Below, one piece after another: positions 44,309 through 53,175 of a DNA stretch of 64,000 bases (position 1 is its first letter; each line of letters starts with the position of its first letter). Both the position numbers and the translations under genes were made by a program. The DNA is from Betaproteobacteria bacterium. Lineage in GTDB: Bacteria > Pseudomonadota > Gammaproteobacteria > Burkholderiales > Rhodocyclaceae. Under the pieces are notes generated by a model, which had not been told where the DNA came from, made no database searches, and saw only the letters and a program-made list of their open reading frames with translations. The stretch spans positions 496,001 through 560,000 of the forward strand of contig JADIYD010000014.1 of NCBI GenBank assembly GCA_016705475.1. The letters run 5' to 3'.

Positions 44309-44377
44309 TGCAGTGCACAAAAATCTGTTGACAACTACTTTCCTGTGGCTAGAATGGAGTCATGCTGCAGTGCAACA
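44309..44377 (+). promoter_or_regulatory. phasin promoter with two PhaR-like sites
   Basis: TTGACA (44328-44333) and TAGAAT (44350-44355), 16-bp spacer. TGCAGTGCA at 44309-44317 lies upstream of the -35, and TGCTGCAGTGCAACA at 44363-44377 lies just after the -10. TGC-rich dyads of this kind are known PhaR operators in PHB-producing proteobacteria; PhaR itself is not in the window. Confidence 0.68.
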
Positions 44378-44424
44378 TAAAAGGCTGTGGCGAATAAATC
44401 ACCCCAACCCTAGGAGAATCAACC

Positions 44425-44979
44425 ATGTTCGTCAAACCTGAAGATTTCGCCAAGTCCGGTATCAATTCCGCCCTGTTCTTTGCCAACACCACCTTTGATG
44501 GCATCGAGCGTCTGGCCCTGTTGAATCTGGCCGCTGCCCGTTCCGTTTTCGAAGGCGCCATGTCCAATGTTACCGCGCTGCTCGGCGCCAAGGATGTCCA
44601 GGCTTTCGTTTCCATCCAGAAGGAACTGGCTTCGCCGTCCATCGAAAAGGGCATGGAATACTCGCGTAACGTGATCGCCATCGCTTCCGAAACCAAGGAA
44701 AAGCTGGCCAAGGAAGTTGAAACCAAGGTTGCAGAAAACACCGCCAAGGTTTCCGGCATGGTTGAAAAGGCTCTGGCTTCCGCTCCGGCCGGTTCCGAAG
44801 TTGCCGTTGCTGCTGTCAAGACCGCAATCAAGACCGCCAACGAAGCCTACGAAGGCCTCAACAAGGCTGCCAAGCAGGCTGCTGAAGTTGCCGAAGCCAG
44901 CGTTGCCGCTGCTACCATCGCCACGATGAAGGCTGCCAACGTTGCCGCCGCTCCTAAGGCTTCCAAGAAGGCTGCCTAA
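44425..44979 (+). CDS. phasin family protein
   Basis: 184 residues, all helical, coating polyhydroxyalkanoate granules. MFVKPEDFAKSGINSALFF, GIERLALLNLAAARSVFE and LLGAKDVQAFVSIQKELASP are the phasin_2-type core; the C-terminus is an Ala/Lys-rich tail (AAPKASKKAA) like those that contact DNA or granules. A strong ribosome-binding site, TAGGAGAA, precedes the ATG, and a terminator follows. Expected to be expressed when PHB accumulates. Confidence 0.93.
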   Translation: MFVKPEDFAKSGINSALFFANTTFDGIERLALLNLAAARSVFEGAMSNVTALLGAKDVQAFVSIQKELASPSIEKGMEYSRNVIAIASETKEKLAKEVETKVAENTAKVSGMVEKALASAPAGSEVAVAAVKTAIKTANEAYEGLNKAAKQAAEVAEASVAAATIATMKAANVAAAPKASKKAA

Positions 44980-45028
44980 GCTTTCAAGCATAAAGCTTCA
45001 AGAACCGGAGCCTGTCTGCGGTAATTGA

Positions 45029-45064
45029 TAAAAAAGCCCTTGGACTCCAAGGGCTTTTTTCTTT
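45029..45064 (+). terminator. phasin terminator
   Basis: AAAAAGCCCTTGG pairs with CCAAGGGCTTTTT around ACT, with a T-run. Confidence 0.92.
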
Positions 45065-45087
45065 GAGAAACGGGAAGGATCATCGTC

Positions 45088-45267
45088 ATGCCACATACCC
45101 ACGCCCATACGAAGGCTGAAGCCATCCACGACGCCCTTGAGGTATTCGAGGAAGCGCATCACCACCAGCCGGATGCCCATGAAAAGGCGCGCCTTGTTTC
45201 GGATACGATCAAGGAATGGGAACACGAAGAGGTTGAAGCCCGGCATTCGGCCGATACGGCTGCCTGA
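45088..45267 (+). CDS. small His/Glu-rich protein (59 aa)
   Basis: ATG frame lying exactly between two strong terminators. It encodes MPHTHAHTKAEAIHDALEVF, then EEAHHHQPDAHEKARL and ends with EARHSADTAA. GGGAAGGA about 12 bp upstream could be a ribosome-binding site. The protein is acidic, helical and histidine-rich, with possible metal binding. No family recognised. Placement between terminators supports a real transcript. Confidence 0.6.
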   Translation: MPHTHAHTKAEAIHDALEVFEEAHHHQPDAHEKARLVSDTIKEWEHEEVEARHSADTAA

Positions 45268-45280
45268 TCGGGCAAAAGGC

Positions 45281-45318
45281 AACCGGGCCGGCTCATTGTT
45301 GAGCCCGCCCGGTTTTTT
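45281..45318. terminator. terminator between the small gene and parC
   Basis: AACCGGGC pairs with GCCCGGTT, with an inner GGCTCA/TGAGCC stem, followed by TTTTTT. Confidence 0.82.
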
Positions 45319-45319
45319 C

Positions 45320-47739
45320 TTATTTGCGCGGGGCTTTCATCGGTTTGCCATTACCACCACGGTTGCCGCGACAGATTTCCAGGCGTTCGCCCTTGAGCTT
45401 GCCGGCAACGCCATCGACGACGGGAAGGATTTCTTCAAGCGCCGTCTTGCCGGGATCGGCATCAATCAGCTTGAGGCCGCGGCCTTTCGGCAACTGCCGT
45501 ATCTCGTCAATATTGAAGACCAGTGCCCGGCCATCTTTGGTCACGCAGGCGATCTCGCCTTGTGGGGCGAGCGCGAAAATGACTGGCAATTCGCCTTCGG
45601 ACAGCGTCATGAAGGCCTTGCCGGCCTTGCCGCGTGACAGCAGATCGGCACCCAGGCAGCGGAAGCCGTAGCCACCGCTGGCGGCGACCAGATAGAGCGC
45701 ATCGTTCTTGATCGCCACGGCGAGGCAGGGTTTGCCGCCGTCCTGGAAATCGGCCAGCGAGGTGGCGGGTACGCCGTCGCCCTTGCCGCCGGGGATGTCG
45801 GAGGCGGGGATCGAGTAGGCGCGGCCCTTGGTGTCGAGCAGGATCAGGTTATCGACCGTGCGGCAGGGCAGGCAGGCCAGCAGTTCGTCGCCGGAGCGGA
45901 AGCTCAGTTGCGTCGGGTCGATGTTGTGGCCCTGGCGTGAACGCAGCCAGCCGTGTTTCGAGACGATCAGCGTCGTTGGTTCATCGACGATGGAAACAGT
46001 CTTGGCGTCCGACATCGTGACCTTGTCGGCGGCTTCGATGAAGGTGCGACGGTCGTCGCCATATTTCTTGGCATCACCTTCGATTTCGGCCGCGACGCAG
46101 GCGCGCATGGCTTCGTCGGAATTCAGCAGCTTGTTGAGGCCGGCGGCTTCTTCGCGCAGCTTGGCGAGCTCTTCGCTGATCTTGATGCCTTCCAGCCTTG
46201 CCAACTGGCGCAGGCGGATTTCGAGGATGTCTTCGGCCTGAATTTCGGACAGCTTGAAATGCGCCATCAGATCGACCTTAGGGTCATCCGATTCGCGGAT
46301 GACCTTGATGACCTTGTCGATGTCGAGCAGGACGGCGAGGCGGCCTTCGAGGATGTGGATGCGCTTTTCGGCGGCGGTCAGGCGGTGGCGCGTGCGCCGT
46401 TCGACGGTGGCCAGGCGGAAGCGGCACCATTCAGCGATCATGCTGTACAGCGAGGCCTGACGTGGCGTGCCATTGACGCCGAGGACGGTCAGGTTGATCG
46501 AGGCGTTGGTTTCGAGGCTGGTGTGGGCGAGCAGCATGCGCACCAGATCGTCCTGACCCTGGCGCGACGAAGCCGGTTCGATGACGAGGCGAACGGCGTG
46601 TTCCTTGCCCGATTCGTCGCGCACGCCGCTTTCCGAAATCGATGACAGGAAGGCCGCTTTCAGGTTGAGCTGTTCCGGCGTGAACACCTTCTTGCCGGCC
46701 TTTTCCTTGGCGACCGGATTCGAGCAGGCTTCGATTTCCGACAGCACGGTGGCCGTTGAGACGCCCGGCGGCAATTCGGTGATGACCAGCTTCCACTGGC
46801 CGCGGGCGAGGTTTTCGATTTTCCACTTGGCGCGCACGCGCAGGCTGCCGCGGCCGCTGCGGTAGGTGGCGGCGATTTCCTCGGGCGTCGAAATGATCTG
46901 CGCACCGCCGGGGTAGTCCGGGCCGGGGATCAGCGCCAGCACCTCGTCTTCGCTGAAATTCGGGTTTTTACAAGGTTGACCGCAGCATTCGCTACTTCAC
47001 GCAGATTGTGTGCGGGAATTTCGGTGGCCATGCCGACAGCGATGCCGGAGGCGCCGTTGAGCAGGCAGAAGGGCAGGCGGGCCGGGAGCAGGGCCGGTTC
47101 GTCGTTGGCACCGTCGTAGTTGGGCTTCCAGTCGACCGTGCCTTCGTCAAGTTCGGCCAGCAATAGCTCGGCAATCGGCGTCAGGCGGGCTTCCGTGTAG
47201 CGCATGGCGGCGGCGTTGTCGCCGTCGCGCGAGCCAAAATTACCCTGACCGTCGACGATCGGGTAACGCAGGCTCCAGTCCTGAGCCATGCGAACCATGG
47301 CGTCATAGACCGACGAGTCGCCGTGCGGGTGGTATTTACCGATCACGTCACCGACGACGCGCGCCGACTTGACGTGGCGCGGGCTCTTGTAGAGGCCCAT
47401 CCGGTGCATGGCGTAAAGAATGCGCCGCTGCACGGGCTTCTGGCCGTCGGCGGCCGAGGGCAGGGCGCGGCCGGTAACGACGCTCATGGCGTATTCGAGA
47501 TAGCGGCGGGCGGCGTAGTCGGCCGGCGAAGGGATGTCGTCGGCAGGGCCGCTGGCGGAAGGCGGCAAGTCAGGCGGGTCGAGATCGCCCGCTTCGCCGG
47601 CAGGGGATTCGTTCATGACTGGCAGGGCGTCTTCCGCTGCGTATTCTGCAGCAGGAAGTGGTGCCGGATTTGCTGCGACCTCTGCCTCGGCGGGAGGGAG
47701 CGAGGCGTTCGGGTCGAAAAGTTTCAACTGGTCGGTCAT
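45320..47739 (-). CDS. parC: DNA topoisomerase IV subunit A, with a one-base frameshift
   Basis: Decatenates sister chromosomes with ParE. The N-terminal part (47739-46930) has RRYLEYAMSVVTGRALP, KSARVVGDVIGKYHPHGD and a downstream Tyr segment; the C-terminal part (46942-45320) carries the tower and a six-bladed beta-propeller-like end. The frames join at 46965-46969, where AAVNLVK should run on as NPNFSEDEVLALIPGPD; restoring one A in the A5 run makes the whole protein (about 800 residues) continuous. An essential gene is unlikely to be truly broken, so a sequence error is the first explanation. The N-terminus has an unusual Ala/Pro-rich extension. Confidence 0.92.
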
Positions 47740-48018
47740 GGAATTATGTCTTTACGGCGCGGTCTGAACGAGGTGCGTGCGGATGGTAACCGAAAGAGCA
47801 GCAGATGCTGTACCGGTCATGTTGTATGTGCTTCGTTCAGCCGTGGCAGATGAGAATCGGCAACCCGGCATCGCCGTCGTATCCCTTGCTCTGCTCGTAG
47901 CTATTGGGGATAATCGATTTGGATATGATGTTTTGTCTAAGTGACTGAAGATAGAAATAACATATCACGTTTATTTTTTTCTGGGCTGGCAGTGCCCTGG
48001 CGTTTTTGGAGTTGTCCC

Positions 48019-48606
48019 ATGCGGCTGATTCTCCTTTTTTCCTTCCTTTGTGCGTCCGTATTTGCGCAGGCAGAGCCTGAACGCACCATCCGTATTTGTG
48101 ACGATACCGGCTGTTCCGATCGCCCGCGCAGTACCGCCACTTTCGACCCCAATGCCGGCGGAGATCCCGAAGCCGAGCGTCGCCTGGCCGCACTGAAGGC
48201 AAAGGCCGAAAAGGATCCGCGGGCTGCCTATGATCTGGGCTTGCGTTATTTCCGTGGTGATGGCGTTCGTCAGGACAGCTACCAGGCGCTGCAATGGATG
48301 CGCGATGCCGCCGAGCGCGGTGATCTTAAGGCTCAGGTGGCTGTCGGCAAACTTTACTTGATGGGGCTGGAGGAAATGGGCTCCGATCCGGCCGAGGCCG
48401 AGAAATGGTTGTCCATCGCGGCCGGACGGGGCCCTAAGGAGGCGAAAAAGTTGCTCGCCCAGGCCAGCACGGCCAAAAAGAACGAAGTTGCCTATCGCCG
48501 CTGGGTGGATACGCAGCGCGTGTATCTGCGCGAATACTGGCAAAGCCGTTACACCTATCGTTGGTACTGGAACAACAGCGGCTGGTACTACCGTGATGAT
48601 TATTGA
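48019..48606 (+). CDS. exported Sel1-repeat protein
   Basis: 195 residues from the ATG at 48019. Signal peptide MRLILLFSFLCASVFAQA, then a short segment with a Cys pair (ICDDTGCSD) and two Sel1-like helical repeats (AAYDLGLRYFRGDGVRQD, ALQWMRDAAERGDLKAQ). The C-terminus is rich in Tyr/Trp/Arg (SRYTYRWYWNNSGWYYR), unusual and possibly a surface or cell-wall contact. The following CsgG-like lipoprotein gene starts 35 bp later. Confidence 0.8.
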   Translation: MRLILLFSFLCASVFAQAEPERTIRICDDTGCSDRPRSTATFDPNAGGDPEAERRLAALKAKAEKDPRAAYDLGLRYFRGDGVRQDSYQALQWMRDAAERGDLKAQVAVGKLYLMGLEEMGSDPAEAEKWLSIAAGRGPKEAKKLLAQASTAKKNEVAYRRWVDTQRVYLREYWQSRYTYRWYWNNSGWYYRDDY

Positions 48607-48641
48607 ATCGATTTGATGACACTTAGTGAAAGTTGATAACC

Positions 48642-49460
48642 ATGAATACCAAGAATATTCCCTTTGCTCTGAGCGCGGCGTTTGCCTTGGTGCTGACCGG
48701 TTGCGGTGGCGTCGTCCAGACCGGCAATGCGCCAACAGCTTCCACCGGTGCAGCGGCGGGCGGCACCAGCGTCGGCGCCAATCCGAGCCTTGAACGTTGC
48801 CCGGCACCGCTTGGCACGCTGGCCGTTGATGACGGTCGCAACAAGGACTGGTACGGTGCCTTCGGCCGGGCGACCAAGGTAACCACCATTGAGCCGCTGA
48901 TCCGCCTGGCAGTTCAGCAGTCCAACTGCTTCGTCATTACCTCTATCGGCAATGAACGCCTGGACAACAAGATGTCGGCGATTACCGACAAGCAGCGCAA
49001 TTCCGGTGAGTACCGGGCAGGGTCGAAGCAGCAGAAGGGCCAGCGTGTCGCGGCCGACTATTTCATGGAGCCGTCGATTATTGTCGATCAGTCGCCGACC
49101 GGCCGTCTGGCCGGCGCTGTTGGCGGTGCGCTGCTCGGCGGTCGGGGTGGCCAGGTTGTCGGCGCCGGCATGGAAAGCAAGGTTTCGGTTGTTACCTTGT
49201 CGCTTTTCGATATTCGCTCTTCTGTTCAGATCGCCATTTCCGAAGGCAATTCGACAGCGACCAATTTCGGTGCCGTGCTTGGCGCCTTCGGTGGCGGAGC
49301 AGCCGGCGGCCTCGGTGGCTTCTCGCAGACACCTGAAGGCAAGGCGACTGTCGCCGCCTTCGTCGATGCCTACAACAGCATGGTCATCTCGCTGCGCAAT
49401 TACAAGGCGCAGGACGTCAAGGGTGGCCTGGGTCGAGGCGGTACGCTCAAGGTCAACTAA
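48642..49460 (+). CDS. CsgG/HfaB-like lipoprotein
   Basis: 272 residues from the ATG at 48642. Signal with lipobox LTGC (Cys about 20). The mature protein has LGTLAVDD, IEPLIRLAVQQSNCFVIT, YFMEPSIIVDQSP, a glycine-rich insert and VTLSLFDIRSSVQIAISEG, which match the CsgG-type fold that forms outer-membrane secretion pores in curli systems. No curlin genes are nearby. The paired Sel1 protein could be a substrate or partner. Confidence 0.8.
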   Translation: MNTKNIPFALSAAFALVLTGCGGVVQTGNAPTASTGAAAGGTSVGANPSLERCPAPLGTLAVDDGRNKDWYGAFGRATKVTTIEPLIRLAVQQSNCFVITSIGNERLDNKMSAITDKQRNSGEYRAGSKQQKGQRVAADYFMEPSIIVDQSPTGRLAGAVGGALLGGRGGQVVGAGMESKVSVVTLSLFDIRSSVQIAISEGNSTATNFGAVLGAFGGGAAGGLGGFSQTPEGKATVAAFVDAYNSMVISLRNYKAQDVKGGLGRGGTLKVN

Positions 49461-49514
49461 TCACGGTGTTCGCCCAAAAGAAGTTCTGAGGCGAACGCGA
49501 TGAAGGCACGCATA

Positions 49515-49550
49515 AATAAAGGCGCCGCTTGGTCGGCGCCTTTAAATTTG
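49515..49550. terminator. bidirectional terminator
   Basis: AAAGGCGCCG pairs with CGGCGCCTTT around CTTGGT, between the CsgG-like gene and the leftward kinase gene. Confidence 0.85.
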
Positions 49551-49611
49551 AGCTTTTCCGAAAATTTTGAATGGCGCTATTGCCGTTGCCGGAGCAGTTC
49601 TGCCAGTGGAC

Positions 49612-51558
49612 TCAGGCAGCCGAATGGCGGGCGATGATGGCTTTGAGCTGGGCGGCGTGGATGGGCTTGGCTATGTAATCGTCCATGCCGGCATCGAGGC
49701 AGGCCTGACGGTCGGTCTCGGTGGCGTTGGCCGTCATGGCGATGATTGGCGTGTGGCGTAATCCCGATGCGTGTTCCAGTTCGCGAATGCGTCGGCTGGC
49801 ATCGACACCGCCCATGACCGGCATTTGCATGTCCATGAGGATCAGGTCGAACCGCCGGTCATGCAAGAGGTCGAGCGCCTCTTGGCCGTGGTTGGCAATG
49901 CTGATGCTATGCGACCAGCTGCTCAGCATTTTCGCCGCTACCTTCTGGTTGATCAGATTGTCCTCGACGATCAGGATATCCAGATGACGCAGGTCGGCGT
50001 TCGGCGTGGCCGGGGTGGCTATGCTTTCTGCCGGCATATCGGCAGCAATGGGCAGGTCGACCGTGACGAAGAAGGTGCTGCCCTTGCCGGGCGTGCTCTC
50101 GACCCGGATCTGGCCCTGCATCAATGCCAGCAGACGGTTGCAGATCGAGAGGCCGAGGCCGGTACCGCCGTAGCGCCGGGTTGTCGAAGCATCGGCCTGG
50201 GTGAAGGCTTCAAAAACGCTGTCGAGCTTGTCGGCGGCAATGCCGATGCCGGAGTCCTCAACGGCCATTTGCAGGCGGCAGCAGCCAGCTTCGGCGCCGG
50301 GTAGCGCGTCGGCACGCAGCGAAATCCGCCCTGATCCGGTGAATTTGATCGCATTGCCCAGCAAGTTGATCAGTACCTGGCGAAGTCGTGCCGGATCGCC
50401 AACGAGATGCCGGGGTACTTCGGCTGCAATCTCCGAATGAAGTTCGAGTTTCTTCTCGCGGGCGTGGGTGGTGACCGTCTGCAGGCACTCCCGGAATACA
50501 TCGGTAACAGAAAAGGGAATGCTTTCAAGATCGACCTTGCCTGATTCGATCTTGGAAAAATCGAGAATATCGTTGATGACATCGAGCAGATGCTCGGCCG
50601 ATGTTCTGATGATGCCGAGGTGCTCACGCTGCTCTGCATTCAGGGGGGTCTCGAGGAGGAGATCGGTCATGCCCATGACACCGTTCATCGGGGTCCGAAT
50701 TTCGTGGCTCATGTTGGCCAGAAACTGTGATTTGGCAATGCTGGCCGATTCCGCTGCTTCCTTGGCTGATTTCAATTGCTGCTGCGTGGCATGGATGAGG
50801 CGCAGGAAATGCCATGAAAGCCCGGTAACGAGCATGACAACCAGTGCGATCAGCGTGAACTGCAATTGTCGGAAGTAGCTTTGTTGGCTGGCGTGGCGCT
50901 TCTCCAGTTCCTGCAGTCCGCTGTGGCCGGCGAAGAACAGTCGGTTGGCGTTTTCATTGAGCCGGAAGAAAAACGAGGGGATGGTCTTGTACTGGAGTTG
51001 TATCGAGGCGTTGCTTGCCTCGAGGCAGGCTGCGTTCCTGAGTCCGCAGTTGTCACGTTCTTCGAGGGTGGCAATCAGCGTTCTGGCGCGCCGCTGTATC
51101 TCATCGACATACGGCGAAATTTCGATGACCTCAAGCACGACGGCCGAGCTCTTGGTCTCGCGGGTGTAGCTGAGCTCGCGGATCATTTCATCCTGGCCTT
51201 CGATATTCAGGGCCAGACGTTTTTTGACGATGCCGCCGGACTGCAGCACCTCGATGGCAGTAGCCAGTTCCTGCGCATTGTTGTCGATCTGCTGGAGAAG
51301 TCGCTTGCGGGAGGCGAAGCTGGTTGTTGCCAGTTGGAAGAACGCGCTTTCGATATTGCGCACGGTGTCGATAATGTGTTCGCCGATCGACAGTCGGGCT
51401 CGTTCATTGTTGCTGCGTCGCTCAAGATCGGAAATCAGGTTGGTCGTTATTTCGCTGATCGCAACGACGGCCAATAGCCCGAAGCACACCAGCGCGACGA
51501 GCCAAAGTGTCGTGCGCCGGCTGGAAAAGGACGTGAGGCGGTTTGCGTCTTCCTGCAT
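49612..51558 (-). CDS. hybrid sensor histidine kinase/response regulator
   Basis: 648 residues. Two membrane helices (about 16-38 and 235-255) bracket a helical periplasmic sensor of about 195 residues. Then HisKA with FLANMSHEIRTPMNGVMG, HATPase with NLLGNAIKFT, DSGIGI and GGTGLGLSIC, and a receiver domain (about 525-645) with the acceptor Asp in LILMDMQMPVMGG. No HPt domain or output regulator is encoded beside it. It follows a periplasmic solute-binding protein gene by 8 bp, so that protein may present the ligand. Confidence 0.92.
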   Translation of the reverse strand: MQEDANRLTSFSSRRTTLWLVALVCFGLLAVVAISEITTNLISDLERRSNNERARLSIGEHIIDTVRNIESAFFQLATTSFASRKRLLQQIDNNAQELATAIEVLQSGGIVKKRLALNIEGQDEMIRELSYTRETKSSAVVLEVIEISPYVDEIQRRARTLIATLEERDNCGLRNAACLEASNASIQLQYKTIPSFFFRLNENANRLFFAGHSGLQELEKRHASQQSYFRQLQFTLIALVVMLVTGLSWHFLRLIHATQQQLKSAKEAAESASIAKSQFLANMSHEIRTPMNGVMGMTDLLLETPLNAEQREHLGIIRTSAEHLLDVINDILDFSKIESGKVDLESIPFSVTDVFRECLQTVTTHAREKKLELHSEIAAEVPRHLVGDPARLRQVLINLLGNAIKFTGSGRISLRADALPGAEAGCCRLQMAVEDSGIGIAADKLDSVFEAFTQADASTTRRYGGTGLGLSICNRLLALMQGQIRVESTPGKGSTFFVTVDLPIAADMPAESIATPATPNADLRHLDILIVEDNLINQKVAAKMLSSWSHSISIANHGQEALDLLHDRRFDLILMDMQMPVMGGVDASRRIRELEHASGLRHTPIIAMTANATETDRQACLDAGMDDYIAKPIHAAQLKAIIARHSAA

Positions 51559-51566
51559 GGGGCGAG

Positions 51567-52343
51567 TCAGCGGGTGCGGTTGTCGAGGAAGCCGTATTTG
51601 CGGAAAACAGCCTGGCCTTCGGGCGATGCAGCGAAGTCGATGAATTTCTGGGCGAGAAGCGGATGCTTCGAAAAGTTCAGTTGAATCAGCAACAGGGCCT
51701 GCGGTTCGGCTATCCGGGTATCCAGGTCGACGACATCGAGATGCGGCGCATTATCGGGAAAGAAGGCCGTCGCCCGCCAATTCAACGCGACATCCCCCTC
51801 ACCACGTCTCAGCGACAGGTTGATCGCCCGTGAGTCCGGCATCATCACCGCCGCCTTGGCAACTGCTTTTGGATACAAATTGGCACGATCCAATACCCGC
51901 TTGCCTTCTTGCCCGATGCTGCCGCTTTCGGCATTGCCGAGAATGAATACGAGATCCTTGCGCAGCAGCTCCTGCAAATCCGGTTTGACCTGTTTCGGGT
52001 TGCCCTTGGGGACAATGATCGCGACCTGGTTGTAACCCACCAGCTTGTGATAACCGAGCAGCCCCTCGGCGAGATGCCGTGCGCGGTAGGAAGGTTCGCC
52101 GGGGAAATAGATGTCACCAAGGCGGCTGCGTTTGGCGCTCTGGTAAAGATCTTCCGAGCCACCTTGAGAAATCGTCACGCGAACCTTTTCTGCCTGCTCG
52201 AACTGGCGTGCCAGCTCGGTAATCGGGCGCACCATGGTGATCCCGCAGTAAATCAGGAGTTCCTTTTCCTGGGCCTGAGCGGCGCCAATGGAAAAAAGCA
52301 GAGCAACCGACAGCCATCGGCCAAGCCATTTTTTTAACATCAT
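51567..52343 (-). CDS. periplasmic solute-binding protein (molybdate/phosphate type)
   Basis: 258 residues with a signal peptide (cleavage after AQA near 24). LLIYCGITMVRPITELARQFE and VRVTISQGGSEDLYQSAKRSRLGDIYFPGEPSY resemble ModA-like extracellular binding proteins; SPEGQAVFRKYGFL closes the fold in the usual way. No permease or ATPase gene is near. It comes 8 bp before the hybrid kinase gene, which suggests a sensing, not a transport, role. Confidence 0.85.
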   Translation of the reverse strand: MMLKKWLGRWLSVALLFSIGAAQAQEKELLIYCGITMVRPITELARQFEQAEKVRVTISQGGSEDLYQSAKRSRLGDIYFPGEPSYRARHLAEGLLGYHKLVGYNQVAIIVPKGNPKQVKPDLQELLRKDLVFILGNAESGSIGQEGKRVLDRANLYPKAVAKAAVMMPDSRAINLSLRRGEGDVALNWRATAFFPDNAPHLDVVDLDTRIAEPQALLLIQLNFSKHPLLAQKFIDFAASPEGQAVFRKYGFLDNRTR

Positions 52344-52490
52344 GAATTTCCCCCGGTAACCGGCTCCTATTGTACGACTGGCATGAGATCGGGGCTATTT
52401 ATTGGGAGACAGTTCCTGCCAGACGTCTTGCTCAACTGCTCGGCGAAGAAAGTCAGCTGATTTCAGGCTAAAACGGGCGGGCAGCGACGT

Positions 52491-52525
52491 CTACGGTCAA
52501 CCGGAAAAACAGGCCAAAAATGAAA
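52491..52525 (-). repeat. dispersed repeat, copy 9 (intergenic)
   Basis: Plus strand CTACGGTCAACCGGAAAAAC, then AGGCCAAAAATGAAAT: the complement carries the ATTTCATTTTTGGCC extension shared with other copies. It lies 35 bp upstream of a promoter. Confidence 0.87.
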
Positions 52526-52558
52526 TGTGCCAAGCTCGGGCGGAGGGCTGACCGAAAG

Positions 52559-52588
52559 TTGAGAATTGTAAAAATCCCTTCATATAAA
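52559..52588 (+). promoter_or_regulatory. promoter candidate for the DUF3597 gene
   Basis: TTGAGA (52559-52564) and TATAAA (52583-52588), 18-bp spacer. Confidence 0.55.
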
Positions 52589-52687
52589 TTCACCAAACCT
52601 GTCGTTGAATGCAACTAACATGTTCCCGGGCCGGGTTTTTGAACTCGGGCTGAACATTTGTTCAATCGGTCGTACAGGAGAAATAGC

Positions 52688-53068
52688 ATGGGAATTTTCA
52701 GCAACATTATGGCCAAATTGGGTTTTGGCGATGACAAGAACGACGTGGTCGCCGAGGCAGCCCCGGCTGCTGTTGAGGCTGCCGTCGCTGCAGCACCGGT
52801 GGCGATCAGTGCGGTGGATGTCGTGGCCAAGCTGGAAGCATTGGCCGGCGCACATGCCGAGAAACTCAACTGGAAGGTTTCCATCGTCGATCTGCTCAAG
52901 CTGCTTGGTCTGGACAGCAGCCTGGCGGTGCGCAAGGAACTGGCTGCTGAACTCGGTTGTCCGGCTGACAAGATGGGCGATTCGGCGCAGATGAACATGT
53001 GGCTGCACAAGACCGTTCTGCAGAAACTGGCCGAAAACGGCGGGAACATCCCGAAGGAACTGCTGTAA
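52688..53068 (+). CDS. DUF3597 domain protein
   Basis: 126 residues from the ATG at 52688, with AGGAG just upstream. An Ala-rich linker (about 22-45) follows the N-terminal MGIFSNIMAKLGFGDD. The DUF3597 domain at about 48-126 reads VDVVAKLEALAGAHAEKLNW, VSIVDLLKLLGLDSSLAVRK and the closing NMWLHKTVLQKLAENGG. It is annotated as LysM-like or helical in relatives; the function is unknown. A terminator follows. Confidence 0.88.
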   Translation: MGIFSNIMAKLGFGDDKNDVVAEAAPAAVEAAVAAAPVAISAVDVVAKLEALAGAHAEKLNWKVSIVDLLKLLGLDSSLAVRKELAAELGCPADKMGDSAQMNMWLHKTVLQKLAENGGNIPKELL

Positions 53069-53101
53069 GCCGGGGCGGCTTTCCGCTTTTCAGTATTGCA
53101 G

Positions 53102-53127
53102 AAGCCCGCCTTGCGCGGGCTTTTTCA
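53102..53127 (+). terminator. terminator of the DUF3597 gene
   Basis: AAGCCCGC pairs with GCGGGCTT around CTTGC, then TTTTC. Confidence 0.85.
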
Positions 53128-53175
53128 TGGCTCAGGCTGCAGGCTGTGGCCAGTTGGCTGGAATTGCCGTCGTGA

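Larger units (their letters stand above)
52344..52687. other. divergent intergenic region upstream of DUF3597 gene
   Basis: 344 bp. Holds a dispersed repeat copy (52491-52525) and a promoter candidate (52559-52588). No coding frame supported. Confidence 0.45.

Noticed and set aside
46960..46972. Programmed frameshift in parC
   Set aside because: No stimulatory structure or known precedent in parC, and other genes in the window show the same one-base homopolymer deficit.
46965..46988. Repeat-like GGTTGACCGCAGCA beside the parC frameshift
   Set aside because: The sequence encodes AAVNLV, conserved in ParC homologues, and lacks the GGCC half. The frameshift is explained by the A-run, not by insertion.
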